Shown here: piece after piece, positions 18,081-25,600 of the stretch
How positions within the stretch are numbered: position 1 is the first letter of the stretch
Layout: each line of letters begins with the position of its first letter
Assembly (NCBI GenBank): GCA_021819225.1
Contig: JAKARU010000001.1
Location: forward strand, 1 to 40,997
Direction of reading: 5' to 3'
Source of the DNA: Thermoplasmata archaeon
GTDB taxonomy: Archaea > Thermoplasmatota > Thermoplasmata > Thermoplasmatales > Thermoplasmataceae
Length of the DNA stretch: 40,997 nucleotides
Notes under the pieces: model-generated
Told to the model about the DNA's origin: nothing
The model's database searches: none
Seen by the model: the letters and a program-made list of their open reading frames with translations, nothing else
Translations under genes and position numbers: made by a program

Positions 18081-18875
18081 ATGGATTACTACTCCCTGCT
18101 GGGAATCTCCAGAAATGCCACCCCCGATCAAATAAGGGCGGCTTACCGTACAGCAATCAAAAAGTGGCATCCAGATTTAAACAGGGACAATATACCGCTT
18201 TCTTCGCTGATAACCAGCCAGCTTAACGAAGCGTACCGTGTTTTGATGAATCCATCAGAGAGAAAACAGTATGATCAGAGTCTGGGAATACACGACGGAA
18301 TGTCGAACAGTGAAGAAAAAGGAAGATACACCTATACGAGGAAGGAAACGGTAATAAGAAATTCCAGAGGCAGCAGCTCACGACTTAAGGAGGTGGAACG
18401 TATAGAGTCCTGGAAGAACACATTCTTCTCATATATGGCAAGGCATAAGTGGGCTTCCTCAATTTATGCCAGCATTCCGGAGAAAACAAGGACACGAATT
18501 ATATCTGGAAGTTCAGATCTTTCAGACATCATGCGCCTGTATTTCAAGATTGAAGAGGCAAAAGTAAGGATGGGGCTTTCGTCAGCGTACTTCAATCTCA
18601 TGCAGCTGGAGAAGTACAGGGAAGAGCAGGCGTCAAATTTAGATGTGACATTTACGGTTGTTTCAAGCCTTGAAGCAATTCTGCAATTTTATATACGAAT
18701 AAGGGGCGGGATAATCGAAAATGAGTTGTTGAATAGCTATGAACTGTCTGTTGAGAAGAAATTCATTCAGATTCACAAGTATCTGGTAAAGCACCCAAAT
18801 GACCTGTTCCAGGCAATCGAACGGTTCAAGATCAGCAAGGAAGATTGGGAAACAGCCAGAGGTTTCATAAGGTGA
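18081..18875 (+). CDS. J-domain protein (DnaJ-like, no zinc domain)
   Basis: The 264-residue protein has a J domain at 1-68: MDYYSLLGISRNATPDQ, the HPD in KKWHPDLNRD, and NEAYRVLMNPSERKQYD. It has no Gly/Phe region and no zinc repeats. The rest is a helical domain unlike DnaJ, with a basic serine-rich linker (about 85-115). It should recruit DnaK to a particular client or site. The next gene, 4 bases on, is a membrane protein, so the client may be at the membrane. This makes two J proteins for the one DnaK in the window. The domain after residue 115 is unrecognised. Confidence 0.8.
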   Translation: MDYYSLLGISRNATPDQIRAAYRTAIKKWHPDLNRDNIPLSSLITSQLNEAYRVLMNPSERKQYDQSLGIHDGMSNSEEKGRYTYTRKETVIRNSRGSSSRLKEVERIESWKNTFFSYMARHKWASSIYASIPEKTRTRIISGSSDLSDIMRLYFKIEEAKVRMGLSSAYFNLMQLEKYREEQASNLDVTFTVVSSLEAILQFYIRIRGGIIENELLNSYELSVEKKFIQIHKYLVKHPNDLFQAIERFKISKEDWETARGFIR

Positions 18876-18879
18876 GGCA

Positions 18880-19293
18880 ATGAAATTCTACATACTCTCT
18901 GTTGTAATTTCAACTCTTACTGCAATTTGGGAATTCAAGTATCTCCCGCTATTATATCCTCCATTCTTTCCAATGATATTAATACTCAGCATTTCGATTA
19001 TGCTGATCTGGTGCGTGGGAACTTATATTAGCTCAAGGGGTACAATTGTGTCCATGGCAATAACTCCGTTCATTTTCTTCCAGGAATTCGAGCTTTCTTT
19101 CAATTCTTCAGAGCCATCATTTGTATTTGGGATCTCTGTCCTTATTCTTGAGCTTTTTTGCCTCGTGATCGTAACATGGCTGTTTGCCCTAGTGGATAGC
19201 CTCACGAAGCCCGCACCTGCAATCACTGGAAAGGAGATGAAGGAAAAGATCATGAGTATACTTGAAGATCTGGAGTACCTCGATCCCCCATAG
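18880..19293 (+). CDS. Small membrane protein, partner of the J-domain gene
   Basis: The 137-residue protein has about four hydrophobic segments (roughly 3-20, 24-48, 57-70, 85-108) and a charged cytoplasmic-type tail (about 112-137, with KEMKEKIMSILEDLEYL). I do not recognise a family. It starts 4 bases after the J-domain gene behind a GGTGAGG ribosome-binding site, so the two are surely co-transcribed. Its stop codon lies inside the first copy of a 29-bp direct repeat. Confidence 0.65.
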   Translation: MKFYILSVVISTLTAIWEFKYLPLLYPPFFPMILILSISIMLIWCVGTYISSRGTIVSMAITPFIFFQEFELSFNSSEPSFVFGISVLILELFCLVIVTWLFALVDSLTKPAPAITGKEMKEKIMSILEDLEYLDPP

Positions 19294-19315
19294 AAATTCT
19301 ATATTATTCCTCTCC
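19287..19315. repeat. 29-bp direct repeat, copy 1
   Basis: CCCATAGAAATTCTATATT followed by ATTCCTCTCC is identical in 19287-19315 and 19353-19381 (66-base period). This copy contains the stop codon (TAG 19291-19293) of the membrane protein gene. Confidence 0.9.
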
Positions 19316-19352
19316 GTGTAGTGTTCCATCTTTATTGTGTGGGATTCTATCA

Positions 19353-19381
19353 CCCATAGAAATTCTATATTATTCCTCTCC
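19353..19381. repeat. 29-bp direct repeat, copy 2
   Basis: A perfect copy of 19287-19315. Here the same bases, read on the minus strand, contain the last codons and stop (19365) of the rhodanese gene. The repeat also holds the palindrome-like ATAGAAATTCTAT. Confidence 0.9.
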
Positions 19382-19961
19382 CCCTGAGTTCATTCATTCC
19401 ACCCTCGACATTGGCCACATTGAAGCCCTTATCAGCCAGGAACATTGCAGCATATATACTTCTGTTTCCGTGTTCGCAGATCACTGCATATTTCTTATCC
19501 CTGTCAAGTTTACCATATGAACTGAAAAGTTCCTCCATAGGGATAAGTTCTGCCCCATCGATATACCCGCCAGACCATTCATATGGCTCCCTGACATCAA
19601 TCACCGTATATTCATCGATGTAATTCGAAAAATCATCTGCAGTAATGTTCTGCATTTTTGCCTCTCCGAAACCTCCTTTATTCTTGAACTCCTCATATGT
19701 TATTACATTGGCAGCAACCCCTCTTTCTGACAATAGTTTCACTATCTTCTCCCCGATCTCCTCATTGCTTGAAAGGAATAAAATGTCAGTCTTCTTTCCC
19801 TTCATGTATTCTGCCAGTTCATCCGGCCATCGTCGCTCATAAAACGGAGCAAGCACTGTTCCGGGTACATGCCCTGATGAATATGAATCAAAATCCCTGG
19901 TATCTATAACCTCGAGTTTCTCATTTCTAAATTTTTCAACAAGTTCCGCAACATCGGCCAT
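19365..19961 (-). CDS. Tandem rhodanese-domain protein
   Basis: The 198-residue protein has two rhodanese domains. The first (1-95: VIDTRDFDSYSSGHVPGTV) has FLSSNEEIG where the catalytic loop should be, so it lacks the active cysteine. The second (105-198: VIDVREPYEWSGGYIDGAEL) has the loop CEHGNRS with the cysteine in place. It is therefore a probable thiosulfate or persulfide sulfurtransferase with one regulatory and one active domain, the usual arrangement in two-domain members. The sulfur acceptor is unknown. Its last residues are encoded within a 29-bp repeat shared with the convergent gene. Confidence 0.85.
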   Translation of the reverse strand: MADVAELVEKFRNEKLEVIDTRDFDSYSSGHVPGTVLAPFYERRWPDELAEYMKGKKTDILFLSSNEEIGEKIVKLLSERGVAANVITYEEFKNKGGFGEAKMQNITADDFSNYIDEYTVIDVREPYEWSGGYIDGAELIPMEELFSSYGKLDRDKKYAVICEHGNRSIYAAMFLADKGFNVANVEGGMNELRGRGII

Positions 19962-20052
19962 TGTGGTTCATTGATTACGAAAATAAAAATTGTGTGTAGC
20001 TGGAAAAACGAAACAATAGAGGAAAAAAATTGAAATCTTACCTAAATTGTCA

Positions 20053-20062
20053 TATACTTTTT
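20053..20062 (+). promoter_or_regulatory. TATA-like element before the glycerate kinase start
   Basis: ACTTTTTAAA, about 20-25 bases before the tandem ATG ATG at 20075/20078. This argues for a leaderless start there and against the ATG at 20030. Confidence 0.45.
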
Positions 20063-20074
20063 AAAGATGGCAAC

Positions 20075-21331
20075 ATGATGCTAACCCCACTCCCGGAAAG
20101 AAGAAAGATGATCATGGATACGGTCATGCGCAGTATAGATGAACTTAGCCCAAAGTCAATAATGGAGGGGAAGACGCAGGATGTGTCACGTTTTATTGCG
20201 GCTTCCAGATATTCAATCTTTGCAGTTGGAAAAGCCTCAGTGGAAATGTGTAAGGGGTTGAAGAGACAAATTATTGGGGGGGCTGCAAAGGCAATCTGTT
20301 TATCACCGCTCGGATATGAGGACCCTGAAGGTTTTGCCAGTTTTCATGGGAACCATCCTTACCCGGGAAAGGAGTCGTTTTCCTCCTCGAAAGTCATCTT
20401 AAACGAACTTCTAGCTGATAATTCTCAAACCCTCTTATTTTTGCTTTCGGGAGGGGCTTCCTCCTTATTTGAGGTTCCAGTAGAAGATATAACGGACCAG
20501 CAGTATCTCGAATTGATGAAGAAACTCATAACAGCAGATTATCCTATCGATGTAATCAACGAGGTACGATGTCAGTTATCCCGTGTTAAATGTGGAAAAA
20601 TGTTGCGGCTAACCAGATATGAAAAGGTTAAGATAATGGCCATTTCTGATGTACCTGGGGATGATATATCGATTATAGGCTCCAATCCATTCTATCCTAC
20701 GGCAAGGGATGTGAAAATTCCTGATGAGATTGAGAAAGTTGTTGAAGTAATAAGGCATAGTGAAGATGGGGACGTGAGGAATATGGAAACGCTACCTGAC
20801 TACTCTATAATCCTTTCAGGGCACATCTATTCCAGTAAAATGCTGGAGGAAATCAGTACAGACTCGCCAAAGGTAAATTTTGGCGAGGTAATCTCGGGAA
20901 ACGTGAAAGATCTGGCACCATATCTGATGAGGCTCATCAGAACAAGGTATTCCGAGTTGAAGAGACCTTTCTGGTTTACAGGACATGGTGAAAGTACTGC
21001 AAATGTTACTGGAGATGGAAGAGGCGGAAGGAATACCTACCTATCATCGCTTATGCTAAAGGAAGCTGAAAAGGATGAAGTTTTTTCCTTCCTTTCCTTT
21101 GCAACAGATGGATCTGATGGAAATAGTGGCCTTGCCGGCTTCCTGGTTGATGAGCAGATCAGGGATATCCTGGATGCCTCTACAATCAATGAATTCATCA
21201 GGAATAGCAATACAGGGGAACTTGCAGTCAAATGTGGAACAGGAGTCAGGACAGGGCCAACAGGCAATAACGTTTCAGATGTAATTCTTGGTTATTATGG
21301 AGGTAGGACAGATGAAGATTCTCTTCAATAA
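20075..21331 (+). CDS. Glycerate 2-kinase (MOFRL family)
   Basis: The protein of about 418 residues is an archaeal glycerate kinase of the GckA/MOFRL type. Visible marks are GNHPYPGKESF, LSGGASSLFEVP, INEVRCQLSRVKCGKM, FTGHGESTANVTGDGRGGRN and ATDGSDGNSGLAG. It phosphorylates D-glycerate with ATP. In Thermoplasmatales the product is 2-phosphoglycerate, the exit of the non-phosphorylative Entner-Doudoroff pathway. The open frame extends to an ATG at 20030, but a TATA-like box inside that extension and the family's usual N-terminus favour 20075. The gene overlaps the start of the tRNA methyltransferase gene by 20 bases. Confidence 0.9.
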   Translation: MMLTPLPERRKMIMDTVMRSIDELSPKSIMEGKTQDVSRFIAASRYSIFAVGKASVEMCKGLKRQIIGGAAKAICLSPLGYEDPEGFASFHGNHPYPGKESFSSSKVILNELLADNSQTLLFLLSGGASSLFEVPVEDITDQQYLELMKKLITADYPIDVINEVRCQLSRVKCGKMLRLTRYEKVKIMAISDVPGDDISIIGSNPFYPTARDVKIPDEIEKVVEVIRHSEDGDVRNMETLPDYSIILSGHIYSSKMLEEISTDSPKVNFGEVISGNVKDLAPYLMRLIRTRYSELKRPFWFTGHGESTANVTGDGRGGRNTYLSSLMLKEAEKDEVFSFLSFATDGSDGNSGLAGFLVDEQIRDILDASTINEFIRNSNTGELAVKCGTGVRTGPTGNNVSDVILGYYGGRTDEDSLQ

Positions 21332-22070
21332 ACACGGTGAAAGCTTATTTCTCGATGAAGAAAGGCACCATGTTATCCATGGAAAAAGGAAAATAGATAT
21401 TTCCCCAGGTTTTGTGATTTCAGCTGGTTCAACCGTACGACTGGAAAAAAATAGTTATCTAATCCTGGATCCGGGTCCATCAATATTAAAGAGCGTTGCA
21501 AGGAGAGGTCCACAGATCATAGATCCAAGAGATGCTGCTGTTATGATGATGTATTCTGACATGAAGCAGGATAGCAGGATACTAGAAAGTGGAACCGGCT
21601 CCGGATTCCTGACTTCAATGATATTGCGTTACCTGTCCCCTGATGGTTCGTATCTTGGAATTGACCAGAGCACGGATTCAATCGAGATCACCAGAAAAAA
21701 TGTTGGTCTGACCACGGATCGTAAAATTGAAATCATAAACATGAAATTTGAGGAATTTGATGGAATGGGAAGGGTATTTGATTGCGTCTTCCTGGATTTG
21801 CCCGAACCATGGGCAAGCATATCCAGCCAGAGAAAATATATTGTTCCCGGTGGGAGGGTGGTAACTTATCTCCCAAACTACGACCAGGTCGAGAGGGCAG
21901 TTTTGGAATACGAAAGAAATGGTTTCTACCATCTCGAGACTGATGAAATCCTGAAAAGGGAGATCATAGTAAGGGAGAATGCAACACGGCCATCATCAAC
22001 CGGGGTGATGCACACTGCCTTTATCAGCTGTTTTATCCGAAAGGATGGATCAGAAATCATCCTGAGTTGA
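21312..22070 (+). CDS. trmI: tRNA (adenine-58-N1)-methyltransferase TrmI
   Basis: The protein of about 252 residues has an N-terminal beta domain (GKRKIDISPGFVISAGSTV, LILDPG) and a Rossmann methyltransferase domain with the SAM loop ILESGTGSGFLTSMIL and the catalytic-face motif DCVFLDLPEPW. Archaeal TrmI makes m1A at position 58 (and often 57) of tRNA, which helps stability in heat. The start at 21312 is chosen because GGAGGT (21299-21304) sits 7 bases before it; an in-frame ATG at 21288 lacks such a site. The gene overlaps the 3' end of the glycerate kinase gene and shares its transcript. Confidence 0.92.
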   Translation: MKILFNKHGESLFLDEERHHVIHGKRKIDISPGFVISAGSTVRLEKNSYLILDPGPSILKSVARRGPQIIDPRDAAVMMMYSDMKQDSRILESGTGSGFLTSMILRYLSPDGSYLGIDQSTDSIEITRKNVGLTTDRKIEIINMKFEEFDGMGRVFDCVFLDLPEPWASISSQRKYIVPGGRVVTYLPNYDQVERAVLEYERNGFYHLETDEILKREIIVRENATRPSSTGVMHTAFISCFIRKDGSEIILS

Positions 22071-22118
22071 AAATATGAATTCTGCGAGAGAGTTTTAATT
22101 TTTCCATATGTTTAAATA

Positions 22119-22133
22119 ATGATGTAACATCAT
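22119..22133. promoter_or_regulatory. Operator-like palindrome in the pyrBI promoter
   Basis: ATGATGT-A-ACATCAT is a perfect 7+1+7 palindrome. It lies directly after the TATA-like TTTAAATAAT (22111-22120) and 8 bases before the pyrB ATG, so it covers the region where transcription should start. A bound protein would block initiation. The regulator is unknown. Confidence 0.55.
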
Positions 22134-22141
22134 AATTTTTA

Positions 22142-23062
22142 ATGCTTAAAGGTAAGAGCCTCGTTAATATCGACGACGTTGCAAGTGAAGATTTTTTCAG
22201 GATATTTGATCTCGCTTCGGAATACAAGAAGCGTCTTTCAGTTGGTGAATATGTTAAGGAACTGGAAGGAAAGATCATGTCCACACTTTTCTTTGAACCC
22301 AGCACCAGGACGAGATTGTCATTTGAAAGTGCAATGCACAGATTGGGAGGAAACGTAATTTCAGTCTCTGAGGCAAAATCAAGTTCTGCATCAAAGGGGG
22401 AGACGATCGCAGATACCATAAGAATGGCCTCATCGTACTCTGATATTGTTGTCATGAGGCATCCCATGGAGGGCGCCGCGCGTCTTGCATCGGAGTTTTC
22501 TTCAGTACCAGTGATTAATGGCGGAGACGGTTCGGGGCAGCATCCAACGCAGACCCTGCTCGATCTCTTTACAATCTGGGAAAAGTTTGGAAGGATTGAT
22601 AATCTGGATGTGAGTCTTGTTGGAGATCTCAAGTATGGACGTACCGTCCACTCTCTGATAAGGGCGCTTTCAAGATTCGATAATACTGTCAACCTGATAT
22701 CGCCAGAGATTCTGCAGATGCCAGATCATGTTATTTCTGGAATGAAACAGGCAAGGAGAATCAAACGGATTGAAAACCTTGATGATGTCCTGACAAAGAG
22801 TGACGTATTCTATGTAACAAGGATTCAGAAAGAGAGATTTGTCGATCTCAATGACTATGCAAAGGTTATTGGTTCATACTCATTTGATATGGAAACAGTA
22901 AGTAAAATGAAGAAGAATTCAATAATTATGCACCCGCTTCCAAGGGTAGACGAGATAAATCCGGAAGTTGATATGGACCCAAGAGCATATTATTTCAGGG
23001 AAGCTTCTAATGGTGTATTTGTAAGAATGGCTATAATCAGCATGATTCTGGGGGTTAGATAA
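22142..23062 (+). CDS. pyrB: Aspartate carbamoyltransferase catalytic subunit
   Basis: The 306-residue protein is a full-length PyrB: FFEPSTRTRLSFESAMHRLGG (carbamoyl phosphate binding, about 44-64), SSSASKGETIADT, GDGSGQHPTQTLLDL, and HPLPRVDEINPEVD near the C-terminus (aspartate-binding). It condenses carbamoyl phosphate and aspartate in the first committed step of pyrimidine synthesis. A TATA-like box and a 15-base palindrome lie just upstream. It is followed after 1 base by pyrI, so the holoenzyme is probably the allosteric PyrB-PyrI type. Confidence 0.96.
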   Translation: MLKGKSLVNIDDVASEDFFRIFDLASEYKKRLSVGEYVKELEGKIMSTLFFEPSTRTRLSFESAMHRLGGNVISVSEAKSSSASKGETIADTIRMASSYSDIVVMRHPMEGAARLASEFSSVPVINGGDGSGQHPTQTLLDLFTIWEKFGRIDNLDVSLVGDLKYGRTVHSLIRALSRFDNTVNLISPEILQMPDHVISGMKQARRIKRIENLDDVLTKSDVFYVTRIQKERFVDLNDYAKVIGSYSFDMETVSKMKKNSIIMHPLPRVDEINPEVDMDPRAYYFREASNGVFVRMAIISMILGVR

Positions 23063-23063
23063 G

Positions 23064-23540
23064 ATGTCAGAAGATAAAGTCCTTAAAATAAACAAGATTG
23101 GAGATGGAATTGTCATTGATCACATTTCACCCGGTGTCTCCCTTGATGTTCTTGAGGTTCTCAAGATAACCGGAAAGGAAGGAATGACAGTCAGCCTGCT
23201 GATGAACGTGCAGAGTGGCAAGGTAGGAACGAAGGATATAATTAAAATAGAAAAGAAGAAACTTGCAAAAAAGGATCTGGACAAGATCAGTCTTGTTTCT
23301 CCAAATGCCACAATCAATGTTATCTCCAATTATGAGATAAGGGAAAAATTTACCGTAGAGATCCCCCAGATAGTCACAGGCGTCATAAGATGTTCGAACC
23401 AGAACTGCGTCACAAATTCAAAGGAGCCAGTACAGACCCTCTTCCAGAAAGAAAAGTCAGGGGATGGAGAAGTATTCAGGTGCCACTATTGTGACAGGAC
23501 AATGTCCCTACCCGAAGTAAGAAAATCGATCATTAGGTAA
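23064..23540 (+). CDS. pyrI: Aspartate carbamoyltransferase regulatory subunit
   Basis: The 158-residue protein has the nucleotide-binding allosteric domain (KINKIGDGIVIDHISPG, NVQSGKVGTKDIIKIEKKKL) and the C-terminal zinc domain with four cysteines (CSNQNC and CHYC), which contacts PyrB. CTP/ATP control of the enzyme is expected from the family. T-rich sequence (TATTTTTAATTTTTAT, about 23541-23556) follows and may end transcription against the convergent gene. Confidence 0.95.
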   Translation: MSEDKVLKINKIGDGIVIDHISPGVSLDVLEVLKITGKEGMTVSLLMNVQSGKVGTKDIIKIEKKKLAKKDLDKISLVSPNATINVISNYEIREKFTVEIPQIVTGVIRCSNQNCVTNSKEPVQTLFQKEKSGDGEVFRCHYCDRTMSLPEVRKSIIR

Positions 23541-23553
23541 GTATTTTTAATTT

Positions 23554-24315
23554 TTATCGGATCTCCGGCCTGCTGGAGAGAATTTTTCTCACTTCCTGCA
23601 GCACTTTCCTGTCTATGTCGTTCCTGTCAGGCTTGAGAAGTTTTGTGTCATCCGTCACCAGATCGGTAGCTTTAATGGGCACAAAATTGTTTGACTTCTC
23701 CTGAATATGCCTCATTTCAGAGACTTCCTTGATACCAAAGGTAGTTTCCCTAGAACTCTTGAAAGTTATTGAAGCTGATTTTGCAAAAGCCTCCGGGATC
23801 CTGGACACAAGTGTGGAGTGCATATCCAGTGAAAATTTATCTGAATTATCACTTATTAAAACCACATTCCATGAGGCATCTATGTACGCTGCTGCCAGTT
23901 CTGCCGCTCTCCTTTTGTCCTGATCTGATACAAGCTCCCTGAACTTGAGGAACTTTATGTCCGGATTTGATATCTTCTCGTATGACTCCTCGGACGCAAT
24001 AATCCCATTTTCATCCCTTACCTCAAGAAAGTCACTGCCATAAAGTGCTGACTCGTTCTGATTATACTTGAAGAAGTCCATATTTCTGAGTTCTTCCATG
24101 TTTATCCTTGCATTATTGCTATCCTCACTGATGGCATATATTCCAACCCTTGAATTCATATTTCCATTCTTGATTTCAGATATTACCTTCCTGATCGTTG
24201 TTTCCATGTTATTCCCGATCAGGACAATGGCCATGCTGTTATATATGTCAAAAAAGGAAGCGCTCTTCTCCTTAACCAGTTCCAATATCTCCTGATTCAT
24301 TTTCAAACTATTCAT
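23554..24315 (-). CDS. Unrecognised protein coupled to a ribbon-helix-helix gene
   Basis: A soluble, charged protein of 253 residues that I do not recognise. It has two stretches that look like beta-alpha-beta units (MAIVLIGNNMETTIRKVI near 28-45; SWNVVLISDNSDKFS near 150-165), no membrane segments, and a basic C-terminus. No GTPase or tubulin/FtsZ loop is visible. The ATG at 24315 overlaps the upstream regulator gene by 8 bases; Met6 (24300) is an alternative start just after that stop. The tight coupling says the two act together, perhaps as regulator and effector or cofactor, but the function is open. Confidence 0.6.
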   Translation of the reverse strand: MNSLKMNQEILELVKEKSASFFDIYNSMAIVLIGNNMETTIRKVISEIKNGNMNSRVGIYAISEDSNNARINMEELRNMDFFKYNQNESALYGSDFLEVRDENGIIASEESYEKISNPDIKFLKFRELVSDQDKRRAAELAAAYIDASWNVVLISDNSDKFSLDMHSTLVSRIPEAFAKSASITFKSSRETTFGIKEVSEMRHIQEKSNNFVPIKATDLVTDDTKLLKPDRNDIDRKVLQEVRKILSSRPEIR

Positions 24316-24730
24316 CCAATCTCACACCCCTGCTCCTGTTTATTCTATCTTCTTCATCCTTAATATTTCTGAAAAGTGATTTTTCAATCTGTCCATACTT
24401 GCTTATCCTGTCCTCAAAAATGGTCTTTATCATGCCATTATCGAATACGTACTCTATAATCGATTTAATGGCCTCCTCCTCTCCGGAATAATAACCCAGA
24501 TCAACCATCCTCTCTATAAGTTCCTGCTGCTTCCTGGAAAGAATAACGGAGTTGGAATTGCCGCCCCCCTTCCTCGAGCTCTTATTGCTGATATAGTTAA
24601 GCGCACAGTTTCTTAAAAATTCAGATCTGCTACCCTGCCTTGGGTTGTTCTCCAGGAACGTATCAATTTCATCAAGATCATCCTCAGAGATCCGCAAGGT
24701 AATCTTGATGTCTTTTGAATCTGAAATCAT
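24308..24730 (-). CDS. Tandem ribbon-helix-helix (CopG-like) regulator
   Basis: The 140-residue protein has a ribbon-helix-helix domain at 8-50 (KITLRISEDDLDEIDTFL, GSRSEFLRNCALNYI). A second RHH-like unit lies at about 61-105 (NSVILSRKQQELIERMVDLG, EEEAIKSIIEYVFDNG), and a charged tail follows. RHH proteins bind DNA as dimers through the beta ribbon, and a tandem unit could act as an intramolecular dimer. Its promoter contains direct TTGACAT repeats (24774, 24787) beside the TATA-like TATTTAAATA (24761-24770), good candidates for autoregulation. It overlaps the next gene by 8 bases. Confidence 0.8.
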   Translation of the reverse strand: MISDSKDIKITLRISEDDLDEIDTFLENNPRQGSRSEFLRNCALNYISNKSSRKGGGNSNSVILSRKQQELIERMVDLGYYSGEEEAIKSIIEYVFDNGMIKTIFEDRISKYGQIEKSLFRNIKDEEDRINRSRGVRLDE

Positions 24731-24760
24731 GGATACATCAAGACTCTATATTCAAAGATG

Positions 24761-24793
24761 TATTTAAATATTATTGACATGATGTATTGACAT
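24761..24793 (-). promoter_or_regulatory. Promoter with paired TTGACAT repeats
   Basis: TATTTAAATA at 24761-24770 sits about 30 bases before the RHH start codon. TTGACAT occurs at 24774-24780 and 24787-24793 (13-base spacing). An inverted copy, TGTCAAT, lies at 24831-24837 beside another TATA-like run (TATATAAATA). The repeats cover the BRE/TFB site, where a repressor would act. Confidence 0.5.
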
Positions 24794-24894
24794 ATGCCAT
24801 ACGCCATTTACATAAAAGTATATAAATATGTGTCAATCAACTTTTATTAAATCCCGTAAAGAACACTTTGGAATGACAAGAAGAAATTTGAAAT

Positions 24895-25326
24895 TTATCT
24901 TATTCTGGATAAAATAAAGTTGTGAACCGTTGACCCTTTTTTTCTAATTGGTCTGTCAAAGATCCCTATCTCCAGGTTGTTTCTCGTTTTGATTATCAGC
25001 AATTTATTGCTAACCCTGTCGTCATGTGCAATACTTTCTATGTTTTTATAAAGCACGGTTGTTGTCCCCTTCCTGCTGGCGATTACAATTTTGTTTTCCC
25101 AGACTTCAATTGTTGCCATTTTCCTGTATCTTGTTATATCATATACTAAAACGACAATTATTATTAGAGGATACGGTAAAAAATTAAGGAAATTTTCAAG
25201 GAAATATCCGGGATAGATATAGAATGGAATAAGGACTGCAAAAAGCAGGAAAATTACTGAGAGAGGTATAAAGTACATAGATCCATTCTTGAATCTCAAT
25301 ATCGAACCGGATGAAGTTACAGGCAT
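24895..25326 (-). CDS. Membrane protein with PH-like C-terminal domain
   Basis: The 143-residue protein has two membrane segments (about 17-38 and 48-64) separated by a short aromatic loop. A beta-rich soluble part follows (YRKMATIEVWENKIVIASRKG...VLYKNIESI...ISNKLLIIKTRNN-like pattern), similar in layout to bacterial PH-domain (YdbS/YdbT-like) membrane proteins. No catalytic residues are visible, and the role is unknown. It is a single gene on the minus strand. Confidence 0.6.
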   Translation of the reverse strand: MPVTSSGSILRFKNGSMYFIPLSVIFLLFAVLIPFYIYPGYFLENFLNFLPYPLIIIVVLVYDITRYRKMATIEVWENKIVIASRKGTTTVLYKNIESIAHDDRVSNKLLIIKTRNNLEIGIFDRPIRKKGSTVHNFILSRIR

Positions 25327-25408
25327 TTCAGACTATTATGTAATCATGCATATTGAATTTTGCATGGATGGTGAAAACCCTAAGTTTTTGACCATTTTTG
25401 TGTAGTTA

Positions 25409-25492
25409 ATGAGTTTCAAGAAGCGGGTTATAATATCATGGCTTCTCAATGGGTTCGACCCCGATCTTTACCAACTTCAAGGCCTTATGTGA
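25409..25492 (+). other. Short open frame, possible gene fragment
   Basis: 27 codons, beginning MSFKKRVIISWLLNGFDPDL and ending QGLM. The composition looks protein-like, but there is no clear Shine-Dalgarno and no recognised family. It may be the N-terminal remnant of a lost gene in the 274-base gap before the glycosyltransferase. Confidence 0.2.
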
Positions 25493-25600
25493 GGTTACAG
25501 AATGTACCGGATGAAATGTTGGCATCCCTTCCATAAATGATTTTTGCAAATCAATATTAAAAACGTATACGCTAAATAATTAGAAAGAAATACGCCCTGA

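Noticed and set aside
18057..20054. Shared 13-mer CTAAATTGTCATA before the J-domain and glycerate kinase genes
   Set aside because: Several AT-rich 13-base matches are expected by chance in 41 kb, and no other link was found.
23554..24315. FtsZ-like identity for the 253-residue protein
   Set aside because: No GGGTGTG-type GTP loop or T7 loop is present; only the RHH neighbour suggested it.
25445..25480. tRNA T-arm-like GGGTTCGACCCC
   Set aside because: The stem has a mismatch, and no acceptor, D or anticodon arms can be drawn around it.
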